From: an uncultured Collinsella sp.
Lineage (GTDB): Bacteria; Actinomycetota; Coriobacteriia; Coriobacteriales; Coriobacteriaceae
Reading direction: 5' to 3'
Length of the DNA stretch: 35,967 nt
NCBI GenBank assembly: GCA_900752015.1
Contig: CAADTZ010000007.1
Location: forward strand, 1-35,967
The notes under the pieces were generated by a model, which was not told the DNA's origin, searched no databases, and saw only the letters and a list, made by a program, of their open reading frames with translations. The translations under genes and the position numbers were made by a program. How positions within the stretch are numbered: position 1 is the stretch's first letter; every line of letters begins with the position of its first letter. This document shows positions 1 to 7,269 of this stretch, in pieces.

Positions 1-1
1 C

Positions 2-295
2 CTCGAGCTCGTGGAGCCCGGCGTCCCCGTGTTCCTGTTCATGGGCGAGGACGAGAACCGCAAGCTCGACGAGCGCGTCCGCGCCTTCCTGACCCGCGGT
101 GTGACCGGCGACACCGACATCAACATCATCGACACCGCCGAGTTCGCGATCCCCGGCCTTGACGACGAGTTCCGCGTCATCGTGTCTCCGTGGATCCTCT
201 CCTCGCTGATCACCGATCGCCTTGCCGCTTACTACGAGACGGTCACCAAGCACAACCTCAACTACCGTCGTTACTATCACCAGTTCGACTACTAA
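2..295 (+). CDS. Amadori-sugar-6-phosphate deglycase, SIS domain (FrlB/GfrF-like), C-terminal part
   Basis: This is the last 97 residues of a gene that begins before the window; the frame is open from base 2 and ends with TAA. The fragment starts with LELVEPGVPVFLF and ends with an RRYYHQFDY tail. Both are close to the C-terminal part of E. coli FrlB (an LEIVEPGVPFLFL block and an RRYY-containing tail), the deglycase that splits fructoselysine 6-phosphate into glucose 6-phosphate and lysine. GfrE/GfrF of glucoselysine PTS operons belong to the same SIS family. The active-site half is outside the window, so the exact substrate cannot be read. The PTS genes and the FrlC-like gene downstream fit an Amadori-product pathway. 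A general sugar-phosphate isomerase of the same fold is the main alternative. Confidence 0.8.
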   Translation, partial: LELVEPGVPVFLFMGEDENRKLDERVRAFLTRGVTGDTDINIIDTAEFAIPGLDDEFRVIVSPWILSSLITDRLAAYYETVTKHNLNYRRYYHQFDY

Positions 296-330
296 TCGGT
301 GACAAATAAGCTACTGATCAAGAAGCACCC

Positions 331-360
331 TGCCCGGGCGCATGCATCCGGGCATTTTTA
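331..360 (+). terminator. Rho-independent terminator or attenuator between deglycase and PTS genes
   Basis: A perfect 7-bp stem (331-337 with 348-354) closes a 10-base loop and is followed directly by TTTTTA. It lies 36 bases after the deglycase stop and 30 bases before the EIIA start. It could end the upstream transcript or lower transcription into the PTS genes. No convincing promoter was seen between it and EIIA, so partial termination inside one operon is likely. Confidence 0.7.
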
Positions 361-389
361 TGCCGAAATTCGCAAGAAAGGGGAATCGA

Positions 390-806
390 ATGAGGCAGTT
401 TATCGTGGCATCCCATGCTCATTTTGCGTCTGGAATCGTCGAGAGCATTGGGCTGCTCTCCGGTGAGCGCGAAAACGTCCATGCGCTGTCTATGTATGTC
501 GACGGAAACGAGGACCTGACCAAGGAGGCCGCAGCGGTTCTCGATGGGTTTGCTGCGGACGACGAGGTTGTCGTGTGCACTGACCTGTTCGGCGGCAGCG
601 TCAACAACGAGTTCACCAAGATCGTCCAGACGCGTCCCAACACGCACCTGGTGACCAACATGAACCTTCCTCTGCTCATCCAGCTGCTGTTCGTGCCCGA
701 CTCCACCCCAATTGATGAGGCCATTCGCCAGATCGTCGAGGCGGACGACACCAAGGTCAAGTACGTCAACGACCTGCTGGGGCAGGCCGAACTCGATGAG
801 TTTTAA
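390..806 (+). CDS. PTS EIIA component, mannose/fructose/sorbose family
   Basis: 138-residue cytoplasmic phosphocarrier that takes phosphate from HPr and passes it to EIIB. The start is the ATG at 390, preceded by AAAGGGGAA with good spacing; an upstream ATG at 342 lies in the terminator stem and is rejected. The N-terminus has the EIIA-Man pattern, with the phosphorylation histidine expected at His9 in the ASHAHFASGI stretch. A DLFGGSVNNE segment near residue 70 matches the family's D-x-x-G-G-S/T-P/V loop. Length is normal for a stand-alone EIIA-Man domain. It heads a PTS gene run with 17 bases to EIIB. Substrate specificity is not set by EIIA; the neighbours suggest an Amadori compound. Confidence 0.9.
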   Translation: MRQFIVASHAHFASGIVESIGLLSGERENVHALSMYVDGNEDLTKEAAAVLDGFAADDEVVVCTDLFGGSVNNEFTKIVQTRPNTHLVTNMNLPLLIQLLFVPDSTPIDEAIRQIVEADDTKVKYVNDLLGQAELDEF

Positions 807-823
807 TCGCTAGGGAGCACATC

Positions 824-1294
824 ATGATTCAGATGATTCGCGTGGACTATCGACTGCTGCACGGCTAGGTTGCCGTTAGCTGGACTTCGGCTCTGGGTGC
901 CGACTGCATCCTGTTGGTAAGCGACACGGTCCTCAATGACAAGCTTCGTCTGCAGGCCCTGTCCCTTGCAAAACCGGAGGGCTGCAAGGTTGTCGTCAAA
1001 AACACCGAGGATGCCGTCAAGGCGCTCCAGAGCGGTGTGACCGATAAGTACAAGCTCTTCGTAGTTTGCGAGACGATCCAGCAGGCCGGTGCCGTCGCCA
1101 AGGCGATGGGCGTCAAGAAGATCAACCTCGGCAATGTTGCCTTTAGCGAGGATGCCCGCCAGGTCTCGACGAGCGTGTTCCTTACGCCCGAAAACGAGGC
1201 ATACGTCAAAGAGCTGCTCGGCGAGGGCTACGAGCTGTTCATTCAAATGATTCCGGCAGATGCGAAGACTGACGCCGCGAAGGTCATCGGTTAG
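824..1294 (+). pseudogene. PTS EIIB component, mannose/sorbose family, interrupted by amber stop
   Basis: The frame from ATG 824 to TAG 1292-1294 encodes a full 156-codon EIIB apart from one internal TAG at 866-868. The start reads MIQMIRVDYRLLHG, then stop, then VAVSWTSALGADCILLV. In the EIIB-Man/Sor family this is R-x-D-x-R-L-x-H-G-Q-V-A, so a glutamine CAG has become TAG by a single C-to-T change. The phosphorylation histidine is His13, two codons before the stop. The remaining frame is intact and well conserved. Re-initiation at the TTG at 914 would give about 126 residues without the phosphorylated histidine. Either this is a recent nonsense mutation, a base-call error, or the codon is suppressed. 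EIIC starts 8 bases after the final stop. Confidence 0.85.
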
Positions 1295-1302
1295 GGGCCA
1301 TC

Positions 1303-2094
1303 ATGGTTATCAAGACAATCCTGATTTTCCTTATTGCCCTTTTGGGCTATTCCGAGTGGCTGACCGGTACGAGCTACCTCCAGCGCCCGATTGTGCTCGG
1401 ACCTCTGGTTGGCCTTGTCATGGGCGACATGGTGACCGGCACGATCATGGGCGCCACGATGGAGCTTGCCATGGTCGGCGCCATCTCGGTCGGTGCGTAT
1501 AACCCGCCCGATACGATTTCCGGAACCATCCTGGGTGTGTCGCTTGCCATGCAGGCCGGCGCGGACGCTTCGGCGGCCCTGACCCTGGGCATTCCCATCG
1601 CAACGATCGTCCTGGCGCTCGATACGGCCCTGGGCCAGCCGGTCATGCTGCTGCTGGTGCACCGTATCGACAAAAACGTCGAGGACGGGGACACCAAGGC
1701 CATCACGCGCAACATGCTCATCGCCGGTTACGCGCAGAGCTGGTGCGGCCTGCTGATTATTCCCCTGGCCTTCTTCTTTGGCGCCGATGCTGTTGCCAGC
1801 CTGCTCAACATCATCCCCGATTTCGTTCAGACCGGCATGGATGTCGCCGCCGCCTTCTTGCCCGCACTCGGCTTTGCGATGCTGGCGCAGATGATTATGA
1901 ACAAAACGGTGGCTCCGTTCTTCTTCGCTGGCTTCTTCCTCGTCGCCTACTTTGGCATTAGCACGACGGGCGTGGCGATCTTTGCCGCGATCATCGTCGT
2001 CGCGATGACGGTTTTGGGTGATAAGAAAAAGGCGGAGCAGCCCGCAGTGGCAACCGAGGATCCTGCGATTGGGAGTGGGTTCGATGAGTTTTAA
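1303..2094 (+). CDS. PTS EIIC component, mannose/sorbose family (EII-Sor)
   Basis: 263-residue integral membrane protein, one of two membrane subunits that form the sugar channel. It is strongly hydrophobic with about six to eight membrane segments. The N-terminal part carries family landmarks: PIVLGPLVGLVMGD near residue 30 and a conserved GATMELAMVGAISVGAYNPPD stretch around 49-69. A charged tail follows the last segment. It overlaps EIID by 11 bases, which suggests translational coupling. Expression may be reduced by polarity from the nonsense codon in the preceding EIIB. The substrate is inferred only from the flanking FrlB-like and FrlC-like genes. Confidence 0.92.
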   Translation: MVIKTILIFLIALLGYSEWLTGTSYLQRPIVLGPLVGLVMGDMVTGTIMGATMELAMVGAISVGAYNPPDTISGTILGVSLAMQAGADASAALTLGIPIATIVLALDTALGQPVMLLLVHRIDKNVEDGDTKAITRNMLIAGYAQSWCGLLIIPLAFFFGADAVASLLNIIPDFVQTGMDVAAAFLPALGFAMLAQMIMNKTVAPFFFAGFFLVAYFGISTTGVAIFAAIIVVAMTVLGDKKKAEQPAVATEDPAIGSGFDEF

Positions 2095-2920
2095 GTTTGA
2101 GTCTTCTTACGACGGGCTGATTTCCCGCGCAGACCTTAAGAAGCTGTTCTGGCGCTCGATTCCCTATGAGCATTCCTGGAACTACGAGCGTATGGGCCAT
2201 ATCGGCTTTATGTGGGCCCTTATGCCGATTCTTCGCAAGCTGTATCCGCAGGATGCGGACTTTAAGGCCGCCCTTAAGCGCCATATGGAGCTCTATAACG
2301 TCACGCCGTACATCTCGACGCTCCCCATGTCCATCGCCGCTGCGATGGAGGAGGTCAACGCTACTGACGATAGCTTTGACACGAGCGCGATCTCTAATGT
2401 CAAGCTTGCTTTGATGGGACCGCTGTCCGGCGTGGGCGATGCCTTCTACTGGGGCACGCTGCGAATTTTGGCAACGGGTGTCGGCACGTCGCTGGCGCTG
2501 CAGGGCTCTATTCTTGGCCCGATTTTGTTCCTGCTCGTGTTCAACGTCCCTCACTACATCATCCGTTACCTGCTGACGTTTGTGGGATATCGCTTTGGCT
2601 CGGACATGATCAGCAAGGTCCAGGAATCGGGCATTATGGACACGATCGTCAAGATGGCCTCTATCATGGGCGCCATGGTGATCGGTGCTATGACCATGGA
2701 GATGGTCACCGTGGACATTCCGCTCATGGTCGGCGCGGGCGATGGTGCTCAGACGCTGGCCGAGCTGCTCAACGGAATCTTCCCGGGCTTTGTCACGATG
2801 GGGCTGTTTGGAATCGTCTATCTCATGCTCAAGAAGAAGATGAATCCGCTGCTCATCATGCTCGTGATCCTGCTCGTGAGTATCGCCGGCGCGTTCTTTG
2901 GAGTGCTTGGTGTCCAGTAG
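2084..2920 (+). CDS. PTS EIID component, mannose/sorbose family
   Basis: 278-residue partner of EIIC in the membrane complex. The start ATG at 2084 lies inside the EIIC end and follows GGGAGTGGGT; the longer upstream reading is rejected because family members begin near this SFKFESSYDGLISRADL segment. The N-terminal half has the EIID signature region with W-x-x-N-Y-E-R-M-G-H-I-G-F-M near residue 31, then GPLSGVGDAFYWGTLR near residue 112. The C-terminal third contains the membrane segments. It is the last PTS gene; a strong terminator lies 32 bases downstream. Confidence 0.92.
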   Translation: MSFKFESSYDGLISRADLKKLFWRSIPYEHSWNYERMGHIGFMWALMPILRKLYPQDADFKAALKRHMELYNVTPYISTLPMSIAAAMEEVNATDDSFDTSAISNVKLALMGPLSGVGDAFYWGTLRILATGVGTSLALQGSILGPILFLLVFNVPHYIIRYLLTFVGYRFGSDMISKVQESGIMDTIVKMASIMGAMVIGAMTMEMVTVDIPLMVGAGDGAQTLAELLNGIFPGFVTMGLFGIVYLMLKKKMNPLLIMLVILLVSIAGAFFGVLGVQ

Positions 2921-2952
2921 AGTATCCGTCATAATGAGAACAATGTAAGAGG

Positions 2953-2986
2953 GGGCGTCGCGCACACTGTGCTGCGGCGCCCTTTT
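2953..2986 (+). terminator. Rho-independent terminator after EIID
   Basis: A 9-bp GC-rich stem (2953-2961 with 2974-2982, one G-T pair) is followed by TTTT. It lies between EIID and the FrlC-like gene, whose ribosome binding site begins only a few bases later, so it may be a partial terminator inside the operon. Confidence 0.7.
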
Positions 2987-3003
2987 GCCGAAAGGTGGAC
3001 AAA

Positions 3004-3840
3004 ATGGAGTATCCGCAGCTTGCCGTCATGAATATCAGCCATCGTTATTTTGACCTTGAGGAATTCTTTTCCTCGGCAGCGGCCTCGGGCTACACGTGTT
3101 GCGAGCTTTGGACCGGGGCGATGCATCTGTATGTCGATTGCCATGGATACGATTCGCTCGAGCAGGTGCGGGAGCTGTCGCAGCAGTATGGGGTTCGGAT
3201 TGTGGGGCTTTGTCCCGAACAGAACAACCCCAAGCCGTGGAATATCGCGGCGCGCGGGAATGAGGCGCGTGCCCGCACGCTCGCGTACTTTAAGAACGTT
3301 GTGGATATCGCGGCGGAACTTGGAGCCGAGCAGGTCATGGTCTCGAGCGGCTGGGCATTTTTGAACGAGCCGATTGAGGACGCGTGGGGTCGAAGTGCCT
3401 CGATGCTGCGTGCGATTGCCGAACATGCGGGAGAGCGCGGCGTGCGACTGGTGCTCGAGGCCCTACAGCCGGTTGAGTCGATGATCGTGAACTCGGCGGC
3501 CGACACGAAGCGCATGATCGAGGCAGTTGATCATCCGGCACTTAAGGCGTGTCTGGATATAGGCGCTATGGCGGTGGCGGGGGATACCATCGACGATTAT
3601 TTCGATCTGCTTGGCGATGATGTCGCCCACGTGCATTTTGTCGATGTTGCGGCAGATGGCACGACGCATCTTGCCTGGGGTGACGGCGACCGCGATATGC
3701 GCGCCGACCTGGATAGGCTGGTGGCGCGCGGCTATCGCGGAGTTGTTTCGGCCGAGACCTATGACTGGCGCTATTTTGCCGACCCCGCAGCTGCCGATGC
3801 GCAGGTAATGGCAGAGTATCGTCGTGCGATTGGCGCCTAG
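3004..3840 (+). CDS. Sugar isomerase/epimerase, TIM barrel, FrlC-like
   Basis: 278 residues of the AP-endonuclease-2/xylose-isomerase-like TIM-barrel superfamily. The start ATG 3004 follows AAAGGTGG with 5-base spacing. Expected divalent-metal ligands are visible as Glu152 (VLEAL), Asp185 (CLDIGAM), His211 (HVHFVD) and Glu251 (SAETY). The CPEQNNPKPWN segment near residue 70 and the QPVESMIVNSA segment near 155 resemble E. coli FrlC, which interconverts psicoselysine and fructoselysine. Position after an Amadori-type deglycase and PTS supports an epimerase role in the same pathway. Other members of this superfamily act on ketohexoses or inositols, so substrate remains inferred. Confidence 0.78.
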   Translation: MEYPQLAVMNISHRYFDLEEFFSSAAASGYTCCELWTGAMHLYVDCHGYDSLEQVRELSQQYGVRIVGLCPEQNNPKPWNIAARGNEARARTLAYFKNVVDIAAELGAEQVMVSSGWAFLNEPIEDAWGRSASMLRAIAEHAGERGVRLVLEALQPVESMIVNSAADTKRMIEAVDHPALKACLDIGAMAVAGDTIDDYFDLLGDDVAHVHFVDVAADGTTHLAWGDGDRDMRADLDRLVARGYRGVVSAETYDWRYFADPAAADAQVMAEYRRAIGA

Positions 3841-3928
3841 GTGGGGTTGGGTTGCGGCAACCTACCCTATGTTTCCAAATGAATACGGTGTGAGCGGCTG
3901 CGACGGATTTTCCCCGCAAGCACTCTAG

Positions 3929-3973
3929 TATGCTAAAGTACCCAGAAGACCGGCGGAGCTATGCCGGTCTTCT
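3929..3973 (+). promoter_or_regulatory. his operon -10 candidate and leader hairpin
   Basis: A -10-like TATGCT at 3929-3934 is followed within ten bases by a perfect 11-bp inverted repeat (3944-3954 with 3963-3973, 8-base loop). No clear -35 box is seen. A transcript from this site would begin with the hairpin and have only about 36 bases before the hisZG start. The hairpin has no T-run, so it is not a typical terminator. A 10-codon reading frame at 3981-4013 with one His codon overlaps the hisZG start; it has too few His codons for classic attenuation. Confidence 0.4.
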
Positions 3974-4009
3974 GCTCTATATGAAACACAGCATGAGGAG
4001 GTTCACCAG

Positions 4010-5725
4010 ATGACGGCCACACCGTGGGGATTCCGGGACATATTGCCCGAGGAGGCTCAGGCGCGCGAGGAGATTGCGCTGACGGTGAAGGGCTGCTTTA
4101 GGGAGCATCATTACCTGCCGGTCGAGACGCCGCTGCTCGAGGACAAGGGCTCTCTCGAGGAGGGCGGCCGCATTGCGGACACCCCGTTTAAGCTCTTTGA
4201 TGATGACGGGCGCTTGCTGGTGGTCCGTCCCGACAACACGCTGCCAATCGTGCGCTTGGTTTCGACTCGCATGCGTGCGGCCGATCTGCCGCTGCGCCTG
4301 CGCTACGAGGCGCCGGTGGTTCGCGAGTGTCAGCGCAATGCCGGTGGCTCGCGTCAGTTTACGCAACTGGGTTTTGAGCTCATCGGCGCGGGCGACACCG
4401 CGGGCGATGTCGAGATTGTCTCACTGGTCGCCGAGGCCGTGCGCAAGCTGGCACTTCCCGGTGCGCGCATTATCGCGGGCAGTGTGCGTCCGTTTAAGGA
4501 ACTGCTTGCGGCGTGCGAAGATCGCGAGCTGGCTGCCGAGGCGCTGCGCTGCGTGCACGCCAACGACTTTGTGGGCCTCGATGCCCGCGTGGCGGCAAGT
4601 GCCGAGCCCGAGGCCGTCAAGGCCGCCATTAGCGAGCTGCCGCGCCTGCACGGTGGTGCCGAGGTGCTCGACCGCGTCGACGCGCTGCTGGCGGCGGCGG
4701 GCATTGTTGCGCCGCTCACGCGCGAGCTGCGTGCCCTGGTCGAGGGCCTGGCTCCCGAGGACGCTCAGGTGCTGTCCTTCGACTTCTCCATCATGAACTC
4801 GTTTGATTACTACACGGGCCTGGTCTTTAAGGCCTATGCCGGTGGCCTGCCCGATCCGGTGGGCTCGGGCGGTCGCTACGACTCCATCTTTACCGGTGCA
4901 TTTGGCGACGGCATCGAGGTGCCGGCGGCAGGCTTTGCCTTTTCGCTCGAGCGTCTGGAGGCCGCGCGCACCTCGGCCGAGGACGCTGCTTCCGATGGTG
5001 ACCATGCCGTGGGCCGCGGCACCGAGGGCCCGCTGCGCATCGCCGTGCCCAAGGGCTCGCTCAAGGCCGACACGCTCGACGTGCTCGAGGCCGCAGGTTT
5101 GGACGTCTCTGAACTGCGTGACCCCGGCCGTCACCTGATCGTGCGCGGCCACGACACGCGTGCCGGCGAGGGTGCGGTCGGCGATATCGAGTTTGTCATC
5201 GTGCGACCCAGCGACGCGCCCGCCTTTGTGGGCTGTGGCGGTGCCGACTGCGGCATCTGCGGTTGGGACTCGCTCATCGAGGCCGACCTCAACCTGCTGC
5301 AGCTGGTCGACCTGGGCTACGGCCTGTGCACGTTTATCGAGGCGGAGCCTGCGTGGCGCGCCGGCCAGGCCGAGCGCAACTATGCCCGCCGTGGGTCGCT
5401 TCGCGTGGCAACCAAGTACCCGCGCATCGCGAGTGCCTGGTATGCCGAGCGCGGCGTGAACGCCGACATCGTCTCGCTGCACGGCAATATCGAGCTGGGC
5501 CCCATTGTCGGCATGACCGATCGCATCGTGGATATTACCGCCACGGGCGCCACGCTGCGTGACAACGACCTCGTTATTACTGGTCGCATTATGGACTGCA
5601 CGGCCCGCTTCTTTGTCAATCCGGGCGCCGCACGTCTGGATCCGCGCGTACGCAATCTGGCCGATCGCTTGGCGGCGGCCGTGAAGGACAAGCATTTTGA
5701 GCCCGTTGCGGGCTCGGCACAATAG
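4010..5725 (+). CDS. hisZG: ATP phosphoribosyltransferase: HisZ-HisG fusion
   Basis: 571 residues joining two normally separate subunits. Residues 1-320 are HisZ, the HisRS-like regulatory paralogue: class II motif 2-like RYEAPVVRECQRN at 98-110, QFTQLGFELIG at 116-126, and GSGGRYD with AAGFAFSLERL at 285-317. Residues about 321-340 form an acidic linker. Residues 341-560 are short-form HisG, the catalytic domain that joins ATP to PRPP in the first step of histidine synthesis: LRIAVPKGSL at 342, RVATKYP at 465, and PRPP loop DITATGATLRDNDL at 508. Short HisG cannot act without HisZ, so fusion fixes a 1:1 ratio. The start ATG has GAGGAGG 8 bases upstream. First gene of the his operon. Confidence 0.92.
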   Translation: MTATPWGFRDILPEEAQAREEIALTVKGCFREHHYLPVETPLLEDKGSLEEGGRIADTPFKLFDDDGRLLVVRPDNTLPIVRLVSTRMRAADLPLRLRYEAPVVRECQRNAGGSRQFTQLGFELIGAGDTAGDVEIVSLVAEAVRKLALPGARIIAGSVRPFKELLAACEDRELAAEALRCVHANDFVGLDARVAASAEPEAVKAAISELPRLHGGAEVLDRVDALLAAAGIVAPLTRELRALVEGLAPEDAQVLSFDFSIMNSFDYYTGLVFKAYAGGLPDPVGSGGRYDSIFTGAFGDGIEVPAAGFAFSLERLEAARTSAEDAASDGDHAVGRGTEGPLRIAVPKGSLKADTLDVLEAAGLDVSELRDPGRHLIVRGHDTRAGEGAVGDIEFVIVRPSDAPAFVGCGGADCGICGWDSLIEADLNLLQLVDLGYGLCTFIEAEPAWRAGQAERNYARRGSLRVATKYPRIASAWYAERGVNADIVSLHGNIELGPIVGMTDRIVDITATGATLRDNDLVITGRIMDCTARFFVNPGAARLDPRVRNLADRLAAAVKDKHFEPVAGSAQ

Positions 5726-5831
5726 CGCGAGCACGCACGGGCGCCCCAACGTCCGGGCTGCGGGCCGACTGGCGCCGTTGTCAGGTCTCTCGTTTTTCGA
5801 AAAAAAACCTCGACCGATAGGGGATACCGAT

Positions 5832-7268
5832 ATGAAGACCATCAAGCTTGCTCCCGGTGAGCGCCTCGTTACCAATCAGCTCAACCGTAAGGGAGTGCTA
5901 CCGCAAAACATCGTCGACGCCGCCCGCGATATCGTGGCCAACGTGCGCGCCAGCGGCGATGCCGCGGTGCGCGACTATTGCCAGCGCTTTGACGGCGTTG
6001 AGCTGCAGAGCTTCCGTCTACCGCAAGAGCAGATCGATGCCGCGCTCGAGGGCCTCGATCCCGCTTTTGTCGCCGCGCTCGAGAAAGCCGCGCGTCAGAT
6101 TCGTGAGTTCCACCAGCGCGAGGTCGAGCAGAGCTGGTTTACCACGCGCCCGAACGGCACGATGCTCGGCGTTAAGGTGACCCCGCTCGCGGCGGCCGGC
6201 ATCTATGTGCCGGGCGGTCGTGCACAGTACCCTTCCACCGTGCTTATGAACGCCATTCCCGCCAAGGTGGCCGGCGTCAAACGCGTGGTCATGGTGACCC
6301 CGCCGCAAAAGGACGGCCTGATCAGCCCCTACACGCTCGCGGCCGCCAAGCTCGGCGGCGTGGACGAGATCTATATGGTGGGCGGCGCCCAGGCCGTGGC
6401 CGCGCTGGCGTACGGTACCGAGACCATTCCGCGTGTCGACAAGATTACCGGCCCGGGTAACGCCTTTGTTGCCGCGGCCAAGCAGATTGTCTCGGGTGAT
6501 GTGGGTATCGATATGGTCGCCGGTCCCTCCGAGGTCTGCGTGCTGGCCGACGCCACGGCCAAGCCTATGGTGGTTGCGGCCGATCTGATGGCCCAGGCCG
6601 AGCACGACCCGCTGGCAGCCTGCTATCTGGTGACCTGCGACGAGCAGTTTGCGCGTGAGGTCGAGGCGGGTATCGATATTCTGGTAGCGCAGTCGCCGCG
6701 TGCCGAGATCACGCGTGCCTCGCTCGACAATGAAGGCACCATCGTGGTGGCCGCCGACATGGCTGCCGCCGTCGAGGCGGTGAACACCGTGGCGCCCGAG
6801 CACCTGGAGCTGCACTGCAAGGATGCGATGGGCCTGCTTGGCGGTATTCGCAACGCCGGCGCCATCTTTGTGGGCGCTTGGAGCTCCGAGCCGCTTGGCG
6901 ATTACGTTGCCGGTCCCAATCACACGCTGCCGACCGGCGGCACGGCCATGTTCTCCAACCCGCTTTCGGTGGAGGAGTTCGTCAAGCGCTCAAGTGTCAT
7001 TTGCTATACGCCTGAGGGCCTGCTCTCCGACGCTCCCGCCACGCAGCGCCTGGCCGAGGCCGAGGGTCTGTGGGCACACGCGCTTTCCGCCGCGCTGCGC
7101 CGCCGCGTGTTGGAGCAGGGCGAGGATGCCGTGAGCGCCGAGTCGCTCGCCGCGGCCGACCTGACCAAGGTTGCCTGGCCGGGCGACGCCGTGGCGACGG
7201 TTGCCGAGGGCGTAGACCTGGCGGCTGCAAGCGCGAATGGTGCTGACGCGGTCGTCGAGGAGGCCTAA
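5832..7268 (+). CDS. hisD: Histidinol dehydrogenase
   Basis: 478-residue zinc enzyme that oxidises L-histidinol to L-histidine in two NAD-dependent steps, the last of the pathway. Family blocks are clear: YVPGGRAQYPSTVLMNAIPA, KITGPGNAFVAAAK, AGPSEVCVLAD, QAEHDP with zinc ligands Gln and His, the catalytic Glu-His pair in APEHLEL, and GPNHTLPTGGTA. The start ATG 5832 follows AGGGGATA; a longer reading frame from 5697 runs through hisZG and is rejected. About 45 residues at the C-terminus, rich in Ala, Glu and Val, extend past the usual family end. hisC begins one base after the stop. Confidence 0.96.
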   Translation: MKTIKLAPGERLVTNQLNRKGVLPQNIVDAARDIVANVRASGDAAVRDYCQRFDGVELQSFRLPQEQIDAALEGLDPAFVAALEKAARQIREFHQREVEQSWFTTRPNGTMLGVKVTPLAAAGIYVPGGRAQYPSTVLMNAIPAKVAGVKRVVMVTPPQKDGLISPYTLAAAKLGGVDEIYMVGGAQAVAALAYGTETIPRVDKITGPGNAFVAAAKQIVSGDVGIDMVAGPSEVCVLADATAKPMVVAADLMAQAEHDPLAACYLVTCDEQFAREVEAGIDILVAQSPRAEITRASLDNEGTIVVAADMAAAVEAVNTVAPEHLELHCKDAMGLLGGIRNAGAIFVGAWSSEPLGDYVAGPNHTLPTGGTAMFSNPLSVEEFVKRSSVICYTPEGLLSDAPATQRLAEAEGLWAHALSAALRRRVLEQGEDAVSAESLAAADLTKVAWPGDAVATVAEGVDLAAASANGADAVVEEA

Positions 7269-7269
7269 T

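Noticed and set aside
866..868. Pyrrolysine or other recoding of TAG in EIIB
   Set aside because: Pyrrolysine is tied to methylamine enzymes and no pyl gene is seen here; the family residue is Gln, so mutation is simpler.
3841..4009. T-box or His-codon attenuator for the his operon
   Set aside because: No T-box consensus, no T-run after the hairpin, and the short frame has only one His codon.
4421..5875. Long open frame on - opposite hisZG
   Set aside because: Shadow frame of a clearly conserved gene; no ribosome binding site or recognisable domain.
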